Below are positions 26,596 to 37,568 of a stretch of DNA of 64,000 nt, one piece after another. The stretch comes from Saezia sanguinis (GTDB lineage: Bacteria > Pseudomonadota > Gammaproteobacteria > Burkholderiales > Burkholderiaceae_C), in the NCBI RefSeq assembly GCF_003991585.1, contig NZ_PQSP01000001.1, forward strand, positions 62,001 to 126,000. Reading direction: 5' to 3'. The notes under the pieces are model-generated. The model made no database searches, was not told the DNA's origin, and was given only the letters and a program-made list of their open reading frames with translations. The first letter of the stretch is position 1. Each line of letters begins with the position of its first letter. Both the position numbers and the translations under genes were made by a program.

Positions 26596-28914
26596 ATGGA
26601 TCAGATTGTAGATACACCACTGAACGAGCACAGTGAGTTTAATGAGCTGACACTGGGGCAGTATGCGCAGCAGGCGTATCTGGAGTATGCGCTGTCGGTG
26701 GTGAAGGGGCGTGCGCTGCCGGATGTGGCCGACGGGCAGAAGCCGGTGCAGCGCCGTATTCTGTACGCCATGGACCGCATGGGGCTTTCTTACAGCGCCA
26801 CCGGTCCGGCGCCCAGGGCGGTTAAAAGCGCCCGTGTGGTTGGTGATGTGCTGGGGCGGTTTCACCCGCATGGCGACCAGGCGGCATACGATGCGCTGGT
26901 GCGTATGGCACAGGATTTTTCACAGCGCTATCCGCTGGTTGACGGGCAGGGCAACTTTGGCAGCCGCGATGGCGATGGCGCTGCTGCGATGCGTTATACC
27001 GAAGCGCGCCTGGCGCCAATTGCACGGCTGCTGCTGGACGAAATAGACCAGGGAACGGTGGATTTTATTCCCAACTACGATGGCTCAACGCAGGAGCCGC
27101 GCCATTTGCCGGCCCGGCTGCCATTTGCATTGCTTAACGGTGCCAGTGGCATTGCCGTGGGGCTGGCGACAGAAATTCCCAGCCACAATCTGCGCGAGGT
27201 GGCACAAAGCTGTATTGCATTGCTCAAGCAGCCCAGGCTCACTGATGACGAGTTGTTTGAACTGTTGCCGGGCCCTGATTTTCCGGGTGGCGGGCAGATT
27301 ATTTCTGCGCTGGACGATATCCGCTCAGCCTATGCCACAGGCCGTGGCAGCCTGAAAGTGCGGGCCCGCTGGGTCATTGAAGATCTGGCGCGCGGGCAGT
27401 GGCAACTGGTGGTGACGGAGTTGCCGCCGGGTGTCAGCACGCAAAAAGTGCTTGAAGAAATTGAGGATATTACCAACCCCAAGGTCAAAACCGGCAAAAA
27501 GGCATTGACGCAGGAGCAGCAGCAGTTGAAGGCGACGATGCTTTCGGTGCTGGACGGTTTACGTGATGAGTCAAGTAAAGATGCCGCAGTGCGCATTGTG
27601 TTCGAGCCGAAGTCTTCGCGCATTCCACAGGAAGAACTGATCAATACCTTGCTGGCCCAGACGTCATTGGAAACTTCGGCCTCCATTAACATGACTTCGG
27701 TGGGGCTGGATGGCAAACCGGTGCAGAAGTCACTGCGCCAGATGCTGCAGGAGTGGATCACATTCCGGCAGCATACGGTGCGCCGGCGCAGTGAGCATCG
27801 CCTGTCCAAAGTGCTGGACCGCATCCATATTCTGGAAGGGCGGCAACTGGTGCTGCTGAACATTGACGAGGTGATTCATATCATCCGCAATTCAGATGAA
27901 CCCAAGTCTGCATTGATGGAAAAATTCCGACTGACAGAGCGGCAGGCCGAAGACATTCTGGAAATTCGCCTGCGGCAGTTGGCGCGTCTGGAAGCGATCA
28001 AGATCGAGCAGGAGCTTACCAGTCTGCGCAAGGAGCAGGACAGCCTGCAACATGTGCTGGATAATCCGTCCGCCCTGAAAAAACTCATCATCAAAGAAAT
28101 TGAGGCCGATGCCAAGCTATTTGGTGATGAGCGCCGCACACTGATACAAGAGGAAAAGAAGGCGGCACTGGAAGTTAAAATTGTTGATGAACCGGTCACG
28201 GTGGTGGTTAGCCAGAAAGGCTGGGTGCAGGTGCGTACCGGGCACGGGCATGACGCGCAAAGCTTTGCATTCAAATCAGGCGATGGGCTGTACGGCACAT
28301 TTGAGTGCCGCACTGTCGATACCTTGCTGGGGTTTGGCTCCAATGGCCGTGTCTACAGCGTGCCGGTTGCCAGTCTGCCAGGTGCCCGTGGTGATGGTGC
28401 GCCGTTTATCAGCTTCATTGACCTGGAGGCTGGTACCGATGTGCCTTATTTCTGGGCCGGGGCGCAGCAGGTCATGCTGCTGCTCAGCGGCTCTGGCGGC
28501 TACGGTTTTCTGGCGCAGATCAGCGACATGACTTCACGCCAGAAAGCCGGTAAGGCGTTCATCAGCATCAGCAAGGATGAGACGGTGTGCAGACCCTCTT
28601 TGGCTGATGGCGCAGAGTCTGTGGCGTGCATTGCCAACAACCGGCATATTCTGACGTTTGAACTGGCTGAGTTGAAACACCAGGCCTCTGGTGGCCGTGG
28701 GCTGATGCTGATGAGCCTGGATAAGAAGGAACAACTGATTGGTGCCTGTGCCTATACGCGCTCGGTGCGGATCTGGGGTGAGGGCCGGGGTGGCAAGGCA
28801 CGCGAAGAGGTGCTGGAAATCCGCTCGCTGAACAATGCCAAAGGTGTGCGTGCCCGCAGAGGGCGCAAGGCGGACCTGGGATTTAACCCCAGCGGCATTG
28901 AACGGGTGGAGTGA
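26596..28914 (+). CDS. parC: DNA topoisomerase IV subunit A
   Basis: 772 residues. [29 protein letters not shown] and [19 protein letters not shown] are the ParC/GyrA breakage-reunion start. The catalytic tyrosine lies in [14 protein letters not shown]. The C-terminal beta-pinwheel segments read [34 protein letters not shown] and RNA-binding-like strips to the end. Length and the RHPH-type quinolone pocket ([12 protein letters not shown]) fit ParC rather than GyrA. It pairs with parE at 10676. Start ATG 26596. Confidence 0.93.
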   Translation: MDQIVDTPLNEHSEFNELTLGQYAQQAYLEYALSVVKGRALPDVADGQKPVQRRILYAMDRMGLSYSATGPAPRAVKSARVVGDVLGRFHPHGDQAAYDALVRMAQDFSQRYPLVDGQGNFGSRDGDGAAAMRYTEARLAPIARLLLDEIDQGTVDFIPNYDGSTQEPRHLPARLPFALLNGASGIAVGLATEIPSHNLREVAQSCIALLKQPRLTDDELFELLPGPDFPGGGQIISALDDIRSAYATGRGSLKVRARWVIEDLARGQWQLVVTELPPGVSTQKVLEEIEDITNPKVKTGKKALTQEQQQLKATMLSVLDGLRDESSKDAAVRIVFEPKSSRIPQEELINTLLAQTSLETSASINMTSVGLDGKPVQKSLRQMLQEWITFRQHTVRRRSEHRLSKVLDRIHILEGRQLVLLNIDEVIHIIRNSDEPKSALMEKFRLTERQAEDILEIRLRQLARLEAIKIEQELTSLRKEQDSLQHVLDNPSALKKLIIKEIEADAKLFGDERRTLIQEEKKAALEVKIVDEPVTVVVSQKGWVQVRTGHGHDAQSFAFKSGDGLYGTFECRTVDTLLGFGSNGRVYSVPVASLPGARGDGAPFISFIDLEAGTDVPYFWAGAQQVMLLLSGSGGYGFLAQISDMTSRQKAGKAFISISKDETVCRPSLADGAESVACIANNRHILTFELAELKHQASGGRGLMLMSLDKKEQLIGACAYTRSVRIWGEGRGGKAREEVLEIRSLNNAKGVRARRGRKADLGFNPSGIERVE

Positions 28915-28978
28915 CATGCGGGTGTAGCGCTGATTTGGCGGCTGTGAAATGGGTGTTTATTTTTTAGTGAAATAAAAC

Positions 28979-29572
28979 ATGAATATGAAAAAATTCTGGA
29001 TGGTTTGTGCGAGTCTGGCTTTCAGCATTTCGCTGCGTGCAGAGCCGGTGACCTTGTTTGGTTTATCGTTGAATCAGCCTGTTGATTTGCCTGCCTGCCC
29101 TTTATTCGATGGGGCGGCGGGCATTGACCTTCGCTCGCAATTGGAAAAGGTTGATGAGACGTGTATCAGCCGCCATGGCAACCAGAGTGAGTACGGTGCT
29201 TTGGTGGTTGATAATGCATGGATTGCGTTTTCTGAGCACGAGAAGCCGGACCTGCCGCTTGAACGTGTGATCAGTGCGCGGTTAGATGGAAATGACCGCC
29301 TGATTCATCTGGAGTTTGATTTATATGGCGGGCTGCAAGAGCAGGAAGATGCATTTGCCATGCTGGTAACGCTGTTTGGCCAGCCAGCGGAGCGTCATTA
29401 CACCCAAGAGGGGGATGGCGACTGGTTCAGGTCAACAGGTTCCTTGAATGCCAAGTGGCTGTTCAATGATGGTGATGAAATTTTATTCACCGGGGAATAT
29501 AGCGAGCTTGAAAAAGGCTATCTGATCGTTTCGTCCAGAGCGATGGCTGAAGCGGCTGCAACATTGGAATAG
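28979..29572 (+). CDS. Hypothetical exported protein
   Basis: 197 residues with a signal peptide (MKKFWMVCASLAFSISLRA, cleavage near residue 20). The mature part has two cysteines (ACPLFDGA and ETCISRHG) and runs of acidic and aromatic residues (LEFDLYGGLQEQEDAF, GQPAERHYTQEGDGDWF). I do not recognise a domain; probably a periplasmic beta protein. Both ATG at 28979 and 28985 could start it. It precedes def by 21 bases. Confidence 0.6.
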   Translation: MNMKKFWMVCASLAFSISLRAEPVTLFGLSLNQPVDLPACPLFDGAAGIDLRSQLEKVDETCISRHGNQSEYGALVVDNAWIAFSEHEKPDLPLERVISARLDGNDRLIHLEFDLYGGLQEQEDAFAMLVTLFGQPAERHYTQEGDGDWFRSTGSLNAKWLFNDGDEILFTGEYSELEKGYLIVSSRAMAEAAATLE

Positions 29573-29593
29573 ATGAAAAGGTAAAGGTAGATC

Positions 29594-30124
29594 ATGGCTG
29601 TACGTGATGTGCTCAAAATGGGAGATGCCCGCTTGCTGCGTGTGGCGCAGCCGGTGCAGGTGTTTGATACGCCTGAACTGAAGGCACTGATTGTCGATCT
29701 GTTCGATACCATGGAAGCAACTGATGGTGTGGGGATTGCCGCGCCGCAGATTGGCGTGAACCTGCAGGTGGTGGTGTTTGGGTTTGATGAGAGTGAACGC
29801 TATCCCGATGCACCGTCTGTACCGAGAACGATTTTGCTGAACCCGGTGATTACGCCTTTATCCGATGAGATGGAAGATGGCTGGGAAGGGTGTCTTTCCG
29901 TGCCCGGCCTGCGTGGCCTGGTGCCGCGCTATCAGCATATCCGCTACCAGGGCGTTGATCCGCAGGGCCAGCCGATTGAGCGTGAAGCGCATGACTTTCA
30001 TGCGCGGGTAGTGCAGCATGAGTGCGATCATCTGATTGGCAGGTTGTATCCGACCCGCATCAAGGATATGACACAATTCGGTTTTACCGATGTGCTGTTT
30101 CCCGGGCTGGATGAAGCTGATTGA
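29594..30124 (+). CDS. def: Peptide deformylase
   Basis: 176 residues of the metalloenzyme that removes the formyl group from nascent N-formyl-methionine. The three motifs are complete: [21 protein letters not shown] and [13 protein letters not shown], giving the Cys and two His metal ligands and the catalytic Glu. Start ATG 29594 has AAGGTAG upstream. A palindromic terminator follows. Confidence 0.95.
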   Translation: MAVRDVLKMGDARLLRVAQPVQVFDTPELKALIVDLFDTMEATDGVGIAAPQIGVNLQVVVFGFDESERYPDAPSVPRTILLNPVITPLSDEMEDGWEGCLSVPGLRGLVPRYQHIRYQGVDPQGQPIEREAHDFHARVVQHECDHLIGRLYPTRIKDMTQFGFTDVLFPGLDEAD

Positions 30125-30140
30125 GCTGTGCTAAACAATG

Positions 30141-30160
30141 AGGGCGTGTTAACACGCCCT
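30141..30160 (+). terminator. Palindrome after def, likely terminator
   Basis: AGGGCGTGTTAACACGCCCT is a perfect 20-base palindrome followed by GTTTTC, 17 bases after the def stop. Its left half matches the left end of the IS remnant at 5632. Confidence 0.6.
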
Positions 30161-30197
30161 GTTTTCAAGCGGGGTTATGACTTTTTTCAGAGGACGC

Positions 30198-30665
30198 TCA
30201 GGTGCTTTTTTTAGCGCTGCGCTGGGCAGTCCGCTTCCGTTTGACCGTGCCGCCTGCTGTTACACGCTGGTTGCCCAGTATTTTGAGTTTTTTCACGGTA
30301 GGGCGATGGTTGCCGCTGCGGGAGGGTTTGACGACTTTTGCCATGTGCGGGCCCGGCTTGCGGTCAGGGGCAAGGGCATGTTCTTTTTCGGGCAGGGGGC
30401 GAAACAGTACCAGAAGCTTGCCGATGTGCTGCACCAGCCCCGCGTCGAGTTGGTCGCAGAGTTTTACTGCGATCTGTTCGCGTTCCTGCCGGTCATCGCC
30501 GAGGACACGGATTTTGATCAGGCCGTGGGCATTCAAAGCCGCATTGGTTTCTTTGCTGACGCCTGCGGTCAGGCCGTCACTGCCGATCATGACGACGGGG
30601 TCAAGGTGGTGTGCCTGGGCACGGAGTTCTTTGCGTTGTGCGGTGGATAATGTCAATGCGGTCAT
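30198..30665 (-). CDS. yhbY: YhbY/CRM-domain RNA-binding protein
   Basis: 155 residues. The N-terminal CRM domain (about 1-95: LSTAQRKELRAQAHHLDPVVMIG, LTAGVSKETNAALNAHGLIKIRV, QIAVKLCDQLDAGLVQHIGKLLVLFRP) matches the ribosome-assembly YhbY family, which binds pre-50S particles. A basic low-complexity C-terminal tail (about 110-155) extends it. It is divergent from rlmE across a 168-base gap, the usual betaproteobacterial order. Confidence 0.9.
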   Translation of the reverse strand: MTALTLSTAQRKELRAQAHHLDPVVMIGSDGLTAGVSKETNAALNAHGLIKIRVLGDDRQEREQIAVKLCDQLDAGLVQHIGKLLVLFRPLPEKEHALAPDRKPGPHMAKVVKPSRSGNHRPTVKKLKILGNQRVTAGGTVKRKRTAQRSAKKST

Positions 30666-30833
30666 GGAAATGTGCTATTCGATATTTTGGGTTAAATCAA
30701 TACGGTATCAGTTTGGGATGCTGTTTTTGCTAAGATGCACGCGTGTTTATTATTCTATGTTCAAAGCAGGTTCATGGTGTTCATGACCGGCTTTGCAAAT
30801 ATACTGTACTGCCAATTGTGATGGATTTGCACC

Positions 30834-31490
30834 ATGAAAGTTAAAACAAAGAGCAAGAAAGTCAATAAAGCGTGGTTGCACGATCATATCACTGATCCGT
30901 ATGTCAAGCTTGCCCAAAAGGAAGGCTACCGCGCACGTGCTGCCTATAAGCTCAAGGAAATTGATGAAACATTTCACCTGATCCGCCCTGGGCAACTGGT
31001 GGTGGACTTGGGAGCTACCCCGGGGGCGTGGAGCCAGTATGTGCGCCGCAAGCTGACCGGGGGTGAGCACGGGGGGCTTCAGGGCAGCATCATTGCCCTG
31101 GATATTCTGGATTTTGAGCCGGTTGCCGATGTGACGTTTATTCAGGGCGATATCCGGGAGGATGCCGTTTTAGAAGAACTGCAAAAAGTGGTGAATGGCC
31201 GACCGGTGGATGTGGTGGTTTCCGATATGGCGCCCAACCTTTCGGGTATTGCGTCCGCCGATTCGGCCCGGATATCGCATCTGGTGGAACTTGCGGTTGA
31301 TTTTGCGGTCAACCACCTGAAGCCGGAAGGGGCACTGGTATGCAAGGTGTTCCATGGCAGTGGTTATAGCCAGCTGGTGGAGTTGTTTAAACAGCATTTC
31401 AAGGTGGTGAAGCCGTGTAAACCCAAGGCATCCCGGGATAAATCGGCCGAAACGTTTCTGGTCGGGCTGAAGCTGAAAGCAACGGCCTGA
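30834..31490 (+). CDS. rlmE: 23S rRNA (uridine 2552-2'-O)-methyltransferase
   Basis: 218 residues of FtsJ/RlmE. It has [19 protein letters not shown], the SAM-binding motif [14 protein letters not shown] (usually DLGAAPGGWSQ), [11 protein letters not shown] with the catalytic Asp, CKVFHGSGY with the catalytic Lys, and [16 protein letters not shown] at the end carrying the Glu. So the K-D-K-E set is present. It acts on the 50S subunit late in assembly. It is followed by ftsH after a 257-base gap, as is typical. Confidence 0.93.
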   Translation: MKVKTKSKKVNKAWLHDHITDPYVKLAQKEGYRARAAYKLKEIDETFHLIRPGQLVVDLGATPGAWSQYVRRKLTGGEHGGLQGSIIALDILDFEPVADVTFIQGDIREDAVLEELQKVVNGRPVDVVVSDMAPNLSGIASADSARISHLVELAVDFAVNHLKPEGALVCKVFHGSGYSQLVELFKQHFKVVKPCKPKASRDKSAETFLVGLKLKATA

Positions 31491-31747
31491 AATGGTTGAA
31501 ACAGATTGTTACATGTGATCAGGTTTTGGAATACACGGTTTAAAACGGGTATTTGCAATAACTAGTAAAATGTCCCCGTTAAAGTGCATATGCAGTGAAT
31601 AGAAAAATAAAATCTGTGTTCTGTGGTGAAAGCTCTTGTATTGCATAGGGCTGTCTCCATATAGAGGCAAAGTCTTTGGGCTTTTGAGCTGTCTGCACAT
31701 CCGTTCTTGGCATTGTTTGCGGTTGTACCGCGTTGAGGAGTTCTCTT

Positions 31748-33676
31748 TTGAACAATCAATGGTTTTCTAAAGTTGCGATCTGGCTGGTGATTGCGATGGT
31801 GCTGTTTACAGCATTCAAGCAGTTTGAGCGCCCGACTTCGCCCAATGTGACCTATTCCCAGTTTATGCAGGACGTTCGGGATGGCAAGGTCAACCGTGTT
31901 GAAATTCAGGGTAATAACCTGACTGTAACGCCAAAGGACGGGCAGGCTTACAACATCGTATCACCCAGCGATTTGTGGATGGTAAGCGACCTGCTGAAAT
32001 ACAACGTGCAGGTGGTTGGTAAGCCGCCTGAGCAGCAAAGCCTGCTGGTGACCCTGTTTGTGACCTGGGGGCCGTTGCTGCTGTTGCTGGGGTTGTTTTT
32101 CTACTTTATGCGGCAAATGCAGGGTGGCGGCAAGGGCGGAGCCTTCAGTTTCGGGAAAAGCCGGGCCAAGATGCTGGATGAGTCAGCCAACCAGGTGACG
32201 TTTGCCGATGTGGCCGGTTGCGATGAGGCCAAAGAGGAAGTGCATGAGCTGGTTGAGTTTTTGCGTGACCCGCAGAAATTCCAGCGGCTTGGCGGACGTA
32301 TTCCGCGTGGCGTGATGCTGGTTGGGCCACCCGGAACCGGGAAAACGCTTTTGGCCAAGGCCATTGCCGGTGAAGCGCGGGTGCCGTTTTTCAGCATCTC
32401 CGGTTCTGACTTCGTGGAAATGTTTGTGGGCGTGGGTGCGTCGCGTGTACGCGATATGTTTGAACAGGCCAAAAAGAATGCGCCCTGTATTATTTTCATT
32501 GACGAAATTGATGCTGTCGGCCGTCAGCGTGGTGCTGGCATGGGCGGGGGCAATGACGAGCGTGAGCAGACACTGAACCAGTTGCTGGTGGAGATGGACG
32601 GCTTTGAAACCAACCAGGGTGTGATTGTGATTGCGGCGACCAACCGTCCCGACATTCTGGACCAGGCCTTGCTGCGTCCGGGTCGTTTTGACCGCCAGGT
32701 GTATGTGACACTGCCCGATGTGCGCGGGCGCGAGCAGATTTTGAATGTGCATATGCGCAAGGTACCGGCAAAAAATGTGCGGGCCGATATTCTGGCACGT
32801 GGTACGCCTGGGTTTTCCGGCGCTGATCTGGCCAATCTGGTCAATGAGGCAGCCTTGATGGCCGCTCGCCGCAATGCGCGTACTGTGGATATGCAGGACT
32901 TTGAAAAAGCGCGCGACAAGATCACCATGGGGCCGGAGCGCAAGAGCGCCATCATGCCCGAAGACGAGCGCCGCAATACGGCTTACCATGAAGCCGGCCA
33001 TGCGCTGATCGGGCGTTTGTTGCCCAAGTGTGATCCGGTGCATAAAGTGACCATTATTCCGCGTGGCCGGGCGTTGGGCGTGACCATGAGCCTGCCCGAA
33101 CGTGACCGCTACAGTTATGACCGTGAATATATTCTGGACCAGATCAGCATGCTGTTTGGTGGCCGTATTGCTGAAGAGGTGTTCATGAACCAGATGACCA
33201 CCGGCGCTGCCAACGACTTTGAGCGTGCAACTCAACTGGCCCGTAACATGGTGACCCGGTTTGGGATGTCTGATGCGCTGGGGCCGATGGTTTATGCCGA
33301 AGACGACAGCAATGATTTTTCGTTTGGCCGCTCGGTGGCTAAAACCAACAATGTGTCTGAAGTGACGATGCAGAAGGTTGACGAAGAGGTTCGCAAAATC
33401 ATTGATGAGCGTTATGCTGTGGGGCGCAGTCTGATTGAGGACAATAAGGATAAGATGCACGCCATGGCAAAAGCCCTGCTGGAATGGGAGACCATTGATT
33501 CCGACCAGCTGGATGACATCATGGCAGGTAAGCCTCCGCGTCCTCCAGGCACCGGCGAAGCATTCAAGGAAATTTCCAAGAAGCAGCCACCCCAGGATGG
33601 TGGAGCGGCTTCCGTTGTAGGAGAAGAGCCCGCAAAACCGGAGCAAAAGCCCGATGATGCACCTCAGGCAACCTGA
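31748..33676 (+). CDS. ftsH: ATP-dependent zinc metalloprotease FtsH
   Basis: 642 residues. Two membrane helices flank a periplasmic loop (first helix [15 protein letters not shown], second [12 protein letters not shown]). The AAA module has Walker A GPPGTGKT, Walker [11 protein letters not shown] and the SRH region [10 protein letters not shown]. The zinc protease site is HEAGH with downstream glutamate. The start is TTG at 31748: GAGGAG (31735-31740) lies 7 bases before it and translation begins [10 protein letters not shown], the form expected. An in-frame TTG at 31733 lies before the Shine-Dalgarno. The tail (from about 600) is proline- and lysine-rich. Confidence 0.95.
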   Translation: MNNQWFSKVAIWLVIAMVLFTAFKQFERPTSPNVTYSQFMQDVRDGKVNRVEIQGNNLTVTPKDGQAYNIVSPSDLWMVSDLLKYNVQVVGKPPEQQSLLVTLFVTWGPLLLLLGLFFYFMRQMQGGGKGGAFSFGKSRAKMLDESANQVTFADVAGCDEAKEEVHELVEFLRDPQKFQRLGGRIPRGVMLVGPPGTGKTLLAKAIAGEARVPFFSISGSDFVEMFVGVGASRVRDMFEQAKKNAPCIIFIDEIDAVGRQRGAGMGGGNDEREQTLNQLLVEMDGFETNQGVIVIAATNRPDILDQALLRPGRFDRQVYVTLPDVRGREQILNVHMRKVPAKNVRADILARGTPGFSGADLANLVNEAALMAARRNARTVDMQDFEKARDKITMGPERKSAIMPEDERRNTAYHEAGHALIGRLLPKCDPVHKVTIIPRGRALGVTMSLPERDRYSYDREYILDQISMLFGGRIAEEVFMNQMTTGAANDFERATQLARNMVTRFGMSDALGPMVYAEDDSNDFSFGRSVAKTNNVSEVTMQKVDEEVRKIIDERYAVGRSLIEDNKDKMHAMAKALLEWETIDSDQLDDIMAGKPPRPPGTGEAFKEISKKQPPQDGGAASVVGEEPAKPEQKPDDAPQAT

Positions 33677-33713
33677 TACAGGAAATGTCAGGACTTTTTA
33701 AGCAGTAACAATC

Positions 33714-33747
33714 AAAAAGGGTATAAGTGCGCACTTATACCCTTTTT
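33714..33747 (+). terminator. Terminator after ftsH
   Basis: A perfect loopless inverted repeat of 17 bases per arm: AAAAAGGGTATAAGTGC and its complement, ending in TTTTT, 37 bases past the ftsH stop. Confidence 0.9.
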
Positions 33748-33830
33748 GCCGCTCACTGCTTGCAGCAGATTGAATAGCGGCAGATGCAGCAAGGTGCTGC
33801 TCACAATGACAGATGAAAGGTAGCTGTTGA

Positions 33831-34664
33831 ATGGCCATATGGCAAACATCCCGTTTTAAACTGGATTTGACCCGCCCGCAGGTGATGGGCATTGTCAATG
33901 TCACCCCTGATTCTTTTTCTGATGGCGGAACGCATGCCACGCCGGTCAGCGCATTAAAGCACGCGGAGCAATTGCTGAAAGAGGGTGCGGATATTCTGGA
34001 TATTGGCGGCGAGTCGACCCGTCCGGGGATTGCTGCGGTATCGCTCGAAGATGAACTGGCACGCGTGATGCCGGTTGTACAGGAGGCGGTTAAATTAGGA
34101 GTGCCGGTTTCTGTGGATACCTACAAACCGGAAGTGATGCAGGCGGTGCTGAATGCGGGGGCCGATATCATCAACGATATCTGGGGCCTGCGCATGCCAG
34201 GTGCAGAGGCTGTGGTGGCTGCGCATCCCAACTGCGGGGTATGTGTCATGCATATGCATGGAGAGCCGCAGACCATGCAGCTGACGCCGATGGCTGGTGA
34301 TGTGGTTCCAGTGGTGAGTCAGTTTCTGTTTGAACGGGCCTGCTCTTTGATGCAACAGGGCATCAGCTATGAGCGCATTGTGCTGGACTACGGTATTGGT
34401 TTTGGTAAAACGGTGGAACAGAATTTTGCGTTGTTGACGCATCAACAGGACATTCTGGCATTGGGCTTTCCGCTGCTGGCCGGCTGGTCCAGAAAATCAT
34501 CGCTGGGGGCTGTGACCGGGCGCGATGTGACGCAGCGTACCGCTGCCAGCATTGCGGTGGCAACATTGGCGGTGGCTCAGGGCGCACGTATTGTGCGGGT
34601 GCACGATGTGGCCGCGACCGTGGATGCAATCAAGGTCTGTTGTGCTGTGACGCATGGCGGATAA
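33831..34664 (+). CDS. folP: Dihydropteroate synthase
   Basis: 277 residues of the folate-pathway enzyme that joins 6-hydroxymethyl-dihydropterin pyrophosphate to p-aminobenzoate. Motifs are intact: MGIVNVTPDSFSDGG (pterin and Mg site), ILDIGGESTRPG, VSVDTYKPEVMQAVLNAGA, DYGIGFGKT and GWSRKSSLG. Start ATG 33831 follows AAAGG. glmM follows after 93 bases, the usual order. Confidence 0.95.
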   Translation: MAIWQTSRFKLDLTRPQVMGIVNVTPDSFSDGGTHATPVSALKHAEQLLKEGADILDIGGESTRPGIAAVSLEDELARVMPVVQEAVKLGVPVSVDTYKPEVMQAVLNAGADIINDIWGLRMPGAEAVVAAHPNCGVCVMHMHGEPQTMQLTPMAGDVVPVVSQFLFERACSLMQQGISYERIVLDYGIGFGKTVEQNFALLTHQQDILALGFPLLAGWSRKSSLGAVTGRDVTQRTAASIAVATLAVAQGARIVRVHDVAATVDAIKVCCAVTHGG

Positions 34665-34757
34665 TCGCGTGTGGTGTGATTGTGAGCTGTTTGAGCCGCA
34701 GTTGGATAAAATGATAACGACACTGGATGTAGCGATGCCGGATTTGGCATAACAATC

Positions 34758-36083
34758 ATGAAAAGACAATATTTCGGAACAGATGGTATTCGGGGAACAG
34801 TCGGGCAAGCGCCCATCACGCCTGATTTTGTATTAAGGCTGGCGTATGCTGTAGGGTGCGTTTTACGCCGCAAGGAGACCCGCCCCGTGGTGGTGATCGG
34901 CAAGGACACGCGCATTTCAGGCTATATGCTGGAAAGTGCTTTGGAGTCAGGCTTTAATTCAGCCGGGGTTGACGTTGTTCTGCTGGGACCTTTGCCAACG
35001 CCTGGCGTTGCATACCTGACGCGTGCTTTGCGGGCGAGCCTGGGAATTGTGATCAGCGCATCGCATAATCCGTTTCATGATAATGGCATCAAGTTTTTCT
35101 CTGCCGAGGGTCGTAAATTGCCGGACCAGTGGGAACTTGATGTTGAAGCGATGCTAGAGCAAACGCCGCAGTGGGTGGATTCTGCCCACCTGGGGCGGGC
35201 CAGGCGGCTGGATGATGCCGCAGGGCGCTACATTGAATTTTGCAAGAATACGTTTTCGCATGATTTAACGCTCAAAGGGATGCGTATTGTGGTGGATGCA
35301 GCCAATGGTGCGGCATATCACATTGCGCCCAAAGTGTTTCATGAGCTGGGTGCAGAGGTGGTTTCCATTGGTGTGGCGCCGGACGGATTCAATATCAATG
35401 AAGGTGTAGGTGCGACGCACCTGCAAGCACTGACAGAGGCTGTTAAAGCGCATAAAGCCGATATTGGAATTGCGCTGGACGGTGATGGTGACCGCTTGAT
35501 GTGCGTGGATGCCGATGGCAAGCCGTATAACGGCGATCAGCTTTTGTATGCTTTGGCCCTGGATCGCCTGCAACAGGGTGAATCTTTACCGGGTGTTGTC
35601 GGTACGCTGATGACCAATATGGCCATAGAGCTGGCGTTGAAAGAGAAGAACGTGGTGCTCGCGCGTGCGAAAGTCGGCGACCGTTATGTGCTGGAGGAAT
35701 TGCAGGCACGTGGCTGGCGCCTGGGTGGAGAGGGGTCTGGCCATTTGTTGATTCTCGACAAGCACTCCACAGGCGATGGTTTGATTTCTGCCTTGCAGGT
35801 GTTGCAGACCTGCATAAGACAAGGCAAAACGCTTGCCGATCTGCTGCATGATGTGTCATTGTTTCCGCAGGTGCTGATCAATGTGCGGTTGACGCCCGAA
35901 ATGAAATGGGAGTCAAGCGCCAGTTTCCGCAAGGCTCAGGATGAAGTGATCAGGCAGCTTGGAGATGATGGACGCATTTTGATACGGGCCAGCGGAACCG
36001 AGCCGTTGCTGCGTATCATGGTGGAAGCCCGTGACCAGAAGCAGGCACAGCAAATGGCTGAAAAACTGGCTGGCGCATTGTAG
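34758..36083 (+). CDS. glmM: Phosphoglucosamine mutase
   Basis: 441 residues. It converts glucosamine-6-phosphate to glucosamine-1-phosphate for UDP-GlcNAc. Visible are YFGTDGIRG, the phosphoserine loop [17 protein letters not shown], the metal loop [12 protein letters not shown], the sugar-binding GEGSGHL and the phosphate-binding [15 protein letters not shown]. Slightly shorter than the 445-residue E. coli enzyme. Start ATG 34758 directly gives [10 protein letters not shown]. Confidence 0.95.
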   Translation: MKRQYFGTDGIRGTVGQAPITPDFVLRLAYAVGCVLRRKETRPVVVIGKDTRISGYMLESALESGFNSAGVDVVLLGPLPTPGVAYLTRALRASLGIVISASHNPFHDNGIKFFSAEGRKLPDQWELDVEAMLEQTPQWVDSAHLGRARRLDDAAGRYIEFCKNTFSHDLTLKGMRIVVDAANGAAYHIAPKVFHELGAEVVSIGVAPDGFNINEGVGATHLQALTEAVKAHKADIGIALDGDGDRLMCVDADGKPYNGDQLLYALALDRLQQGESLPGVVGTLMTNMAIELALKEKNVVLARAKVGDRYVLEELQARGWRLGGEGSGHLLILDKHSTGDGLISALQVLQTCIRQGKTLADLLHDVSLFPQVLINVRLTPEMKWESSASFRKAQDEVIRQLGDDGRILIRASGTEPLLRIMVEARDQKQAQQMAEKLAGAL

Positions 36084-36189
36084 GGAAGTGCAGAAAAATG
36101 TGTTTGGCATCAGCGCCAGTGTTTCACTGGCCCGTGTATGGATACAAGGTGTTGTAACACACTCAATTGATAATGAATCGGAGATGAAA

Positions 36190-36717
36190 ATGAAAAAATG
36201 GTATCGTTGGATACTGCCGTTGTTTGTGGCATTGCTGTGTTTGAATGTGCAGGCGCAGACACAAACACAAACACAGACGCCAAGCGACGCATCAATTAGG
36301 CAGTTGTTGCAGGTGTCCAATGCACAGGGCGCACTGGCAAATTCTCAGGACATGCAAAAAGACATGCTGACGCAACTGACCCAGCAGTTGCAGGTGATTT
36401 CACCGCAGCTCAACAACAAACAGCGTGCGATATTGGATCAGATGGTCAATGATCTTGCGGCGCTGATTGGCAAGTACACCAGTTGGGAACGGTTGGAGCC
36501 TGTGATGCTCAGTATCTATCAGCAGGTGTATACGCAAGAAGAAGTGGATGCGCTGATTGCGTTTTACTCATCACCAACCGGACAGTCTGTTGCGCAGAAA
36601 ATACCACAGCTCACCAGCCTGACAACCCAGGTGATGCAGGAGCAGATGATGGAAATGATTCCGGAGCTGCAGCGTATTCAGTCTTCGGCCATGCAGGCAA
36701 TGGAAAGTGCCCAGTAA
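36190..36717 (+). CDS. DUF2059-type exported protein
   Basis: 175 residues with a signal peptide (MKKWYRWILPLFVALLCLNVQA, cleavage near residue 22). A QTQTQTQT stretch follows, then a helical DUF2059-like domain: IRQLLQVSNAQGALANSQDM, VYTQEEVDALIAFYSSPTGQSV and KIPQLTSLTTQVMQEQM. Function unknown; the family is periplasmic. GGAG (36180-36183) sits 6 bases before the ATG at 36190, so this start is chosen over ATG 36184 which would be too close. The QT repeat is encoded by an ACAAAC-type hexamer (36255-36278). Confidence 0.75.
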   Translation: MKKWYRWILPLFVALLCLNVQAQTQTQTQTPSDASIRQLLQVSNAQGALANSQDMQKDMLTQLTQQLQVISPQLNNKQRAILDQMVNDLAALIGKYTSWERLEPVMLSIYQQVYTQEEVDALIAFYSSPTGQSVAQKIPQLTSLTTQVMQEQMMEMIPELQRIQSSAMQAMESAQ

Positions 36718-36798
36718 TATCCTGTTTTGTATATGCTGAACAGATGTGCATGAAATAGGTAACCGGCTGTAGCTGCTGGTTACCGTTGGAATTGATTT

Positions 36799-37479
36799 AT
36801 GGAAATTTGGGATATTGTCGTTGCATCATTCAGTTTTCTGCTGGATTTTGTTTTGCATATTGACGAGCATTTGTACGCGTTTGTTTCGCAGTATGGCAAC
36901 TGGGTTTATGCCCTGCTGTTTTTGATTATTTTTGTTGAAACCGGTGTCGTGGTTATGCCTTTTTTGCCGGGCGACTCTTTGTTGTTTGTCGTCGGGGCAA
37001 TGGCCGGGGCCGGTATGATCGACTTGCCTTTGGCAATGGGGCTGATGTTTACGGCAGCGTTTTTAGGTGACCAGTGTAATTACACGATCGGGCACTGGCT
37101 GGGCCCCAGGGTGTTCAAATGGGAAAACTCCCGGTTTTTCAATAGAAAAGCATTTGATGCAGCACACCGGTTTTATGAAAAGCATGGCGGCATCACCGTG
37201 ATTGTGGCGCGTTTTATGCCGTTTATACGGACTTTTGTGCCGTTTGTCGCAGGCGTTGCGCACATGACGCGCAGCCGCTTTGTGTTTTTTAACCTGATTG
37301 GCGCCATGATCTGGGTTGTTGGCGTGACCTCCATCGGGTATTGGTTTGGCGGGCACGAGATGATACAGCGTCATTTTGAAAAAGTGATCTGGGCGTTGAT
37401 TATCATCCCTGGTTTGATCGCGCTTATTGGCGGGTGGCGTGCCGGGCGGCACAAGCATGATGCACCGACGTCTTCGTGA
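36799..37479 (+). CDS. DedA-family membrane protein
   Basis: 226 residues with about five hydrophobic segments and the DedA/SNARE-associated signature: FVETGVVVMPFLPGDSLLFVVGA, LGDQCNYTIGHWLGPRVF and ARFMPFIRTFVPFVAGV (the R-x3-P type motif). Known DedA proteins affect membrane homeostasis and lipid (undecaprenyl phosphate or phospholipid) flipping. Length and spacing are normal. It is downstream of the DUF2059 gene after 81 bases. A strong terminator follows. Confidence 0.88.
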   Translation: MEIWDIVVASFSFLLDFVLHIDEHLYAFVSQYGNWVYALLFLIIFVETGVVVMPFLPGDSLLFVVGAMAGAGMIDLPLAMGLMFTAAFLGDQCNYTIGHWLGPRVFKWENSRFFNRKAFDAAHRFYEKHGGITVIVARFMPFIRTFVPFVAGVAHMTRSRFVFFNLIGAMIWVVGVTSIGYWFGGHEMIQRHFEKVIWALIIIPGLIALIGGWRAGRHKHDAPTSS

Positions 37480-37515
37480 GTTTTTGCGGCCTTATGCTTA
37501 TGCGTTTGGGACATG

Positions 37516-37542
37516 AAAAAACCGGGCATTGCCCGGTTTTTT
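37516..37542 (+). terminator. Terminator after the DedA gene
   Basis: AAAAACCGGGCA and TGCCCGGTTTTTT form a stem of 12 bases. It serves both strands, because the minus-strand gene at 37569 also ends nearby. Confidence 0.9.
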
Positions 37543-37568
37543 ACATGATGTCAGCTTTTCAGGTCCGT

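Noticed and set aside
32183..33646. 487-residue frame antisense to ftsH
   Set aside because: Mirror of ftsH coding sequence, no support.
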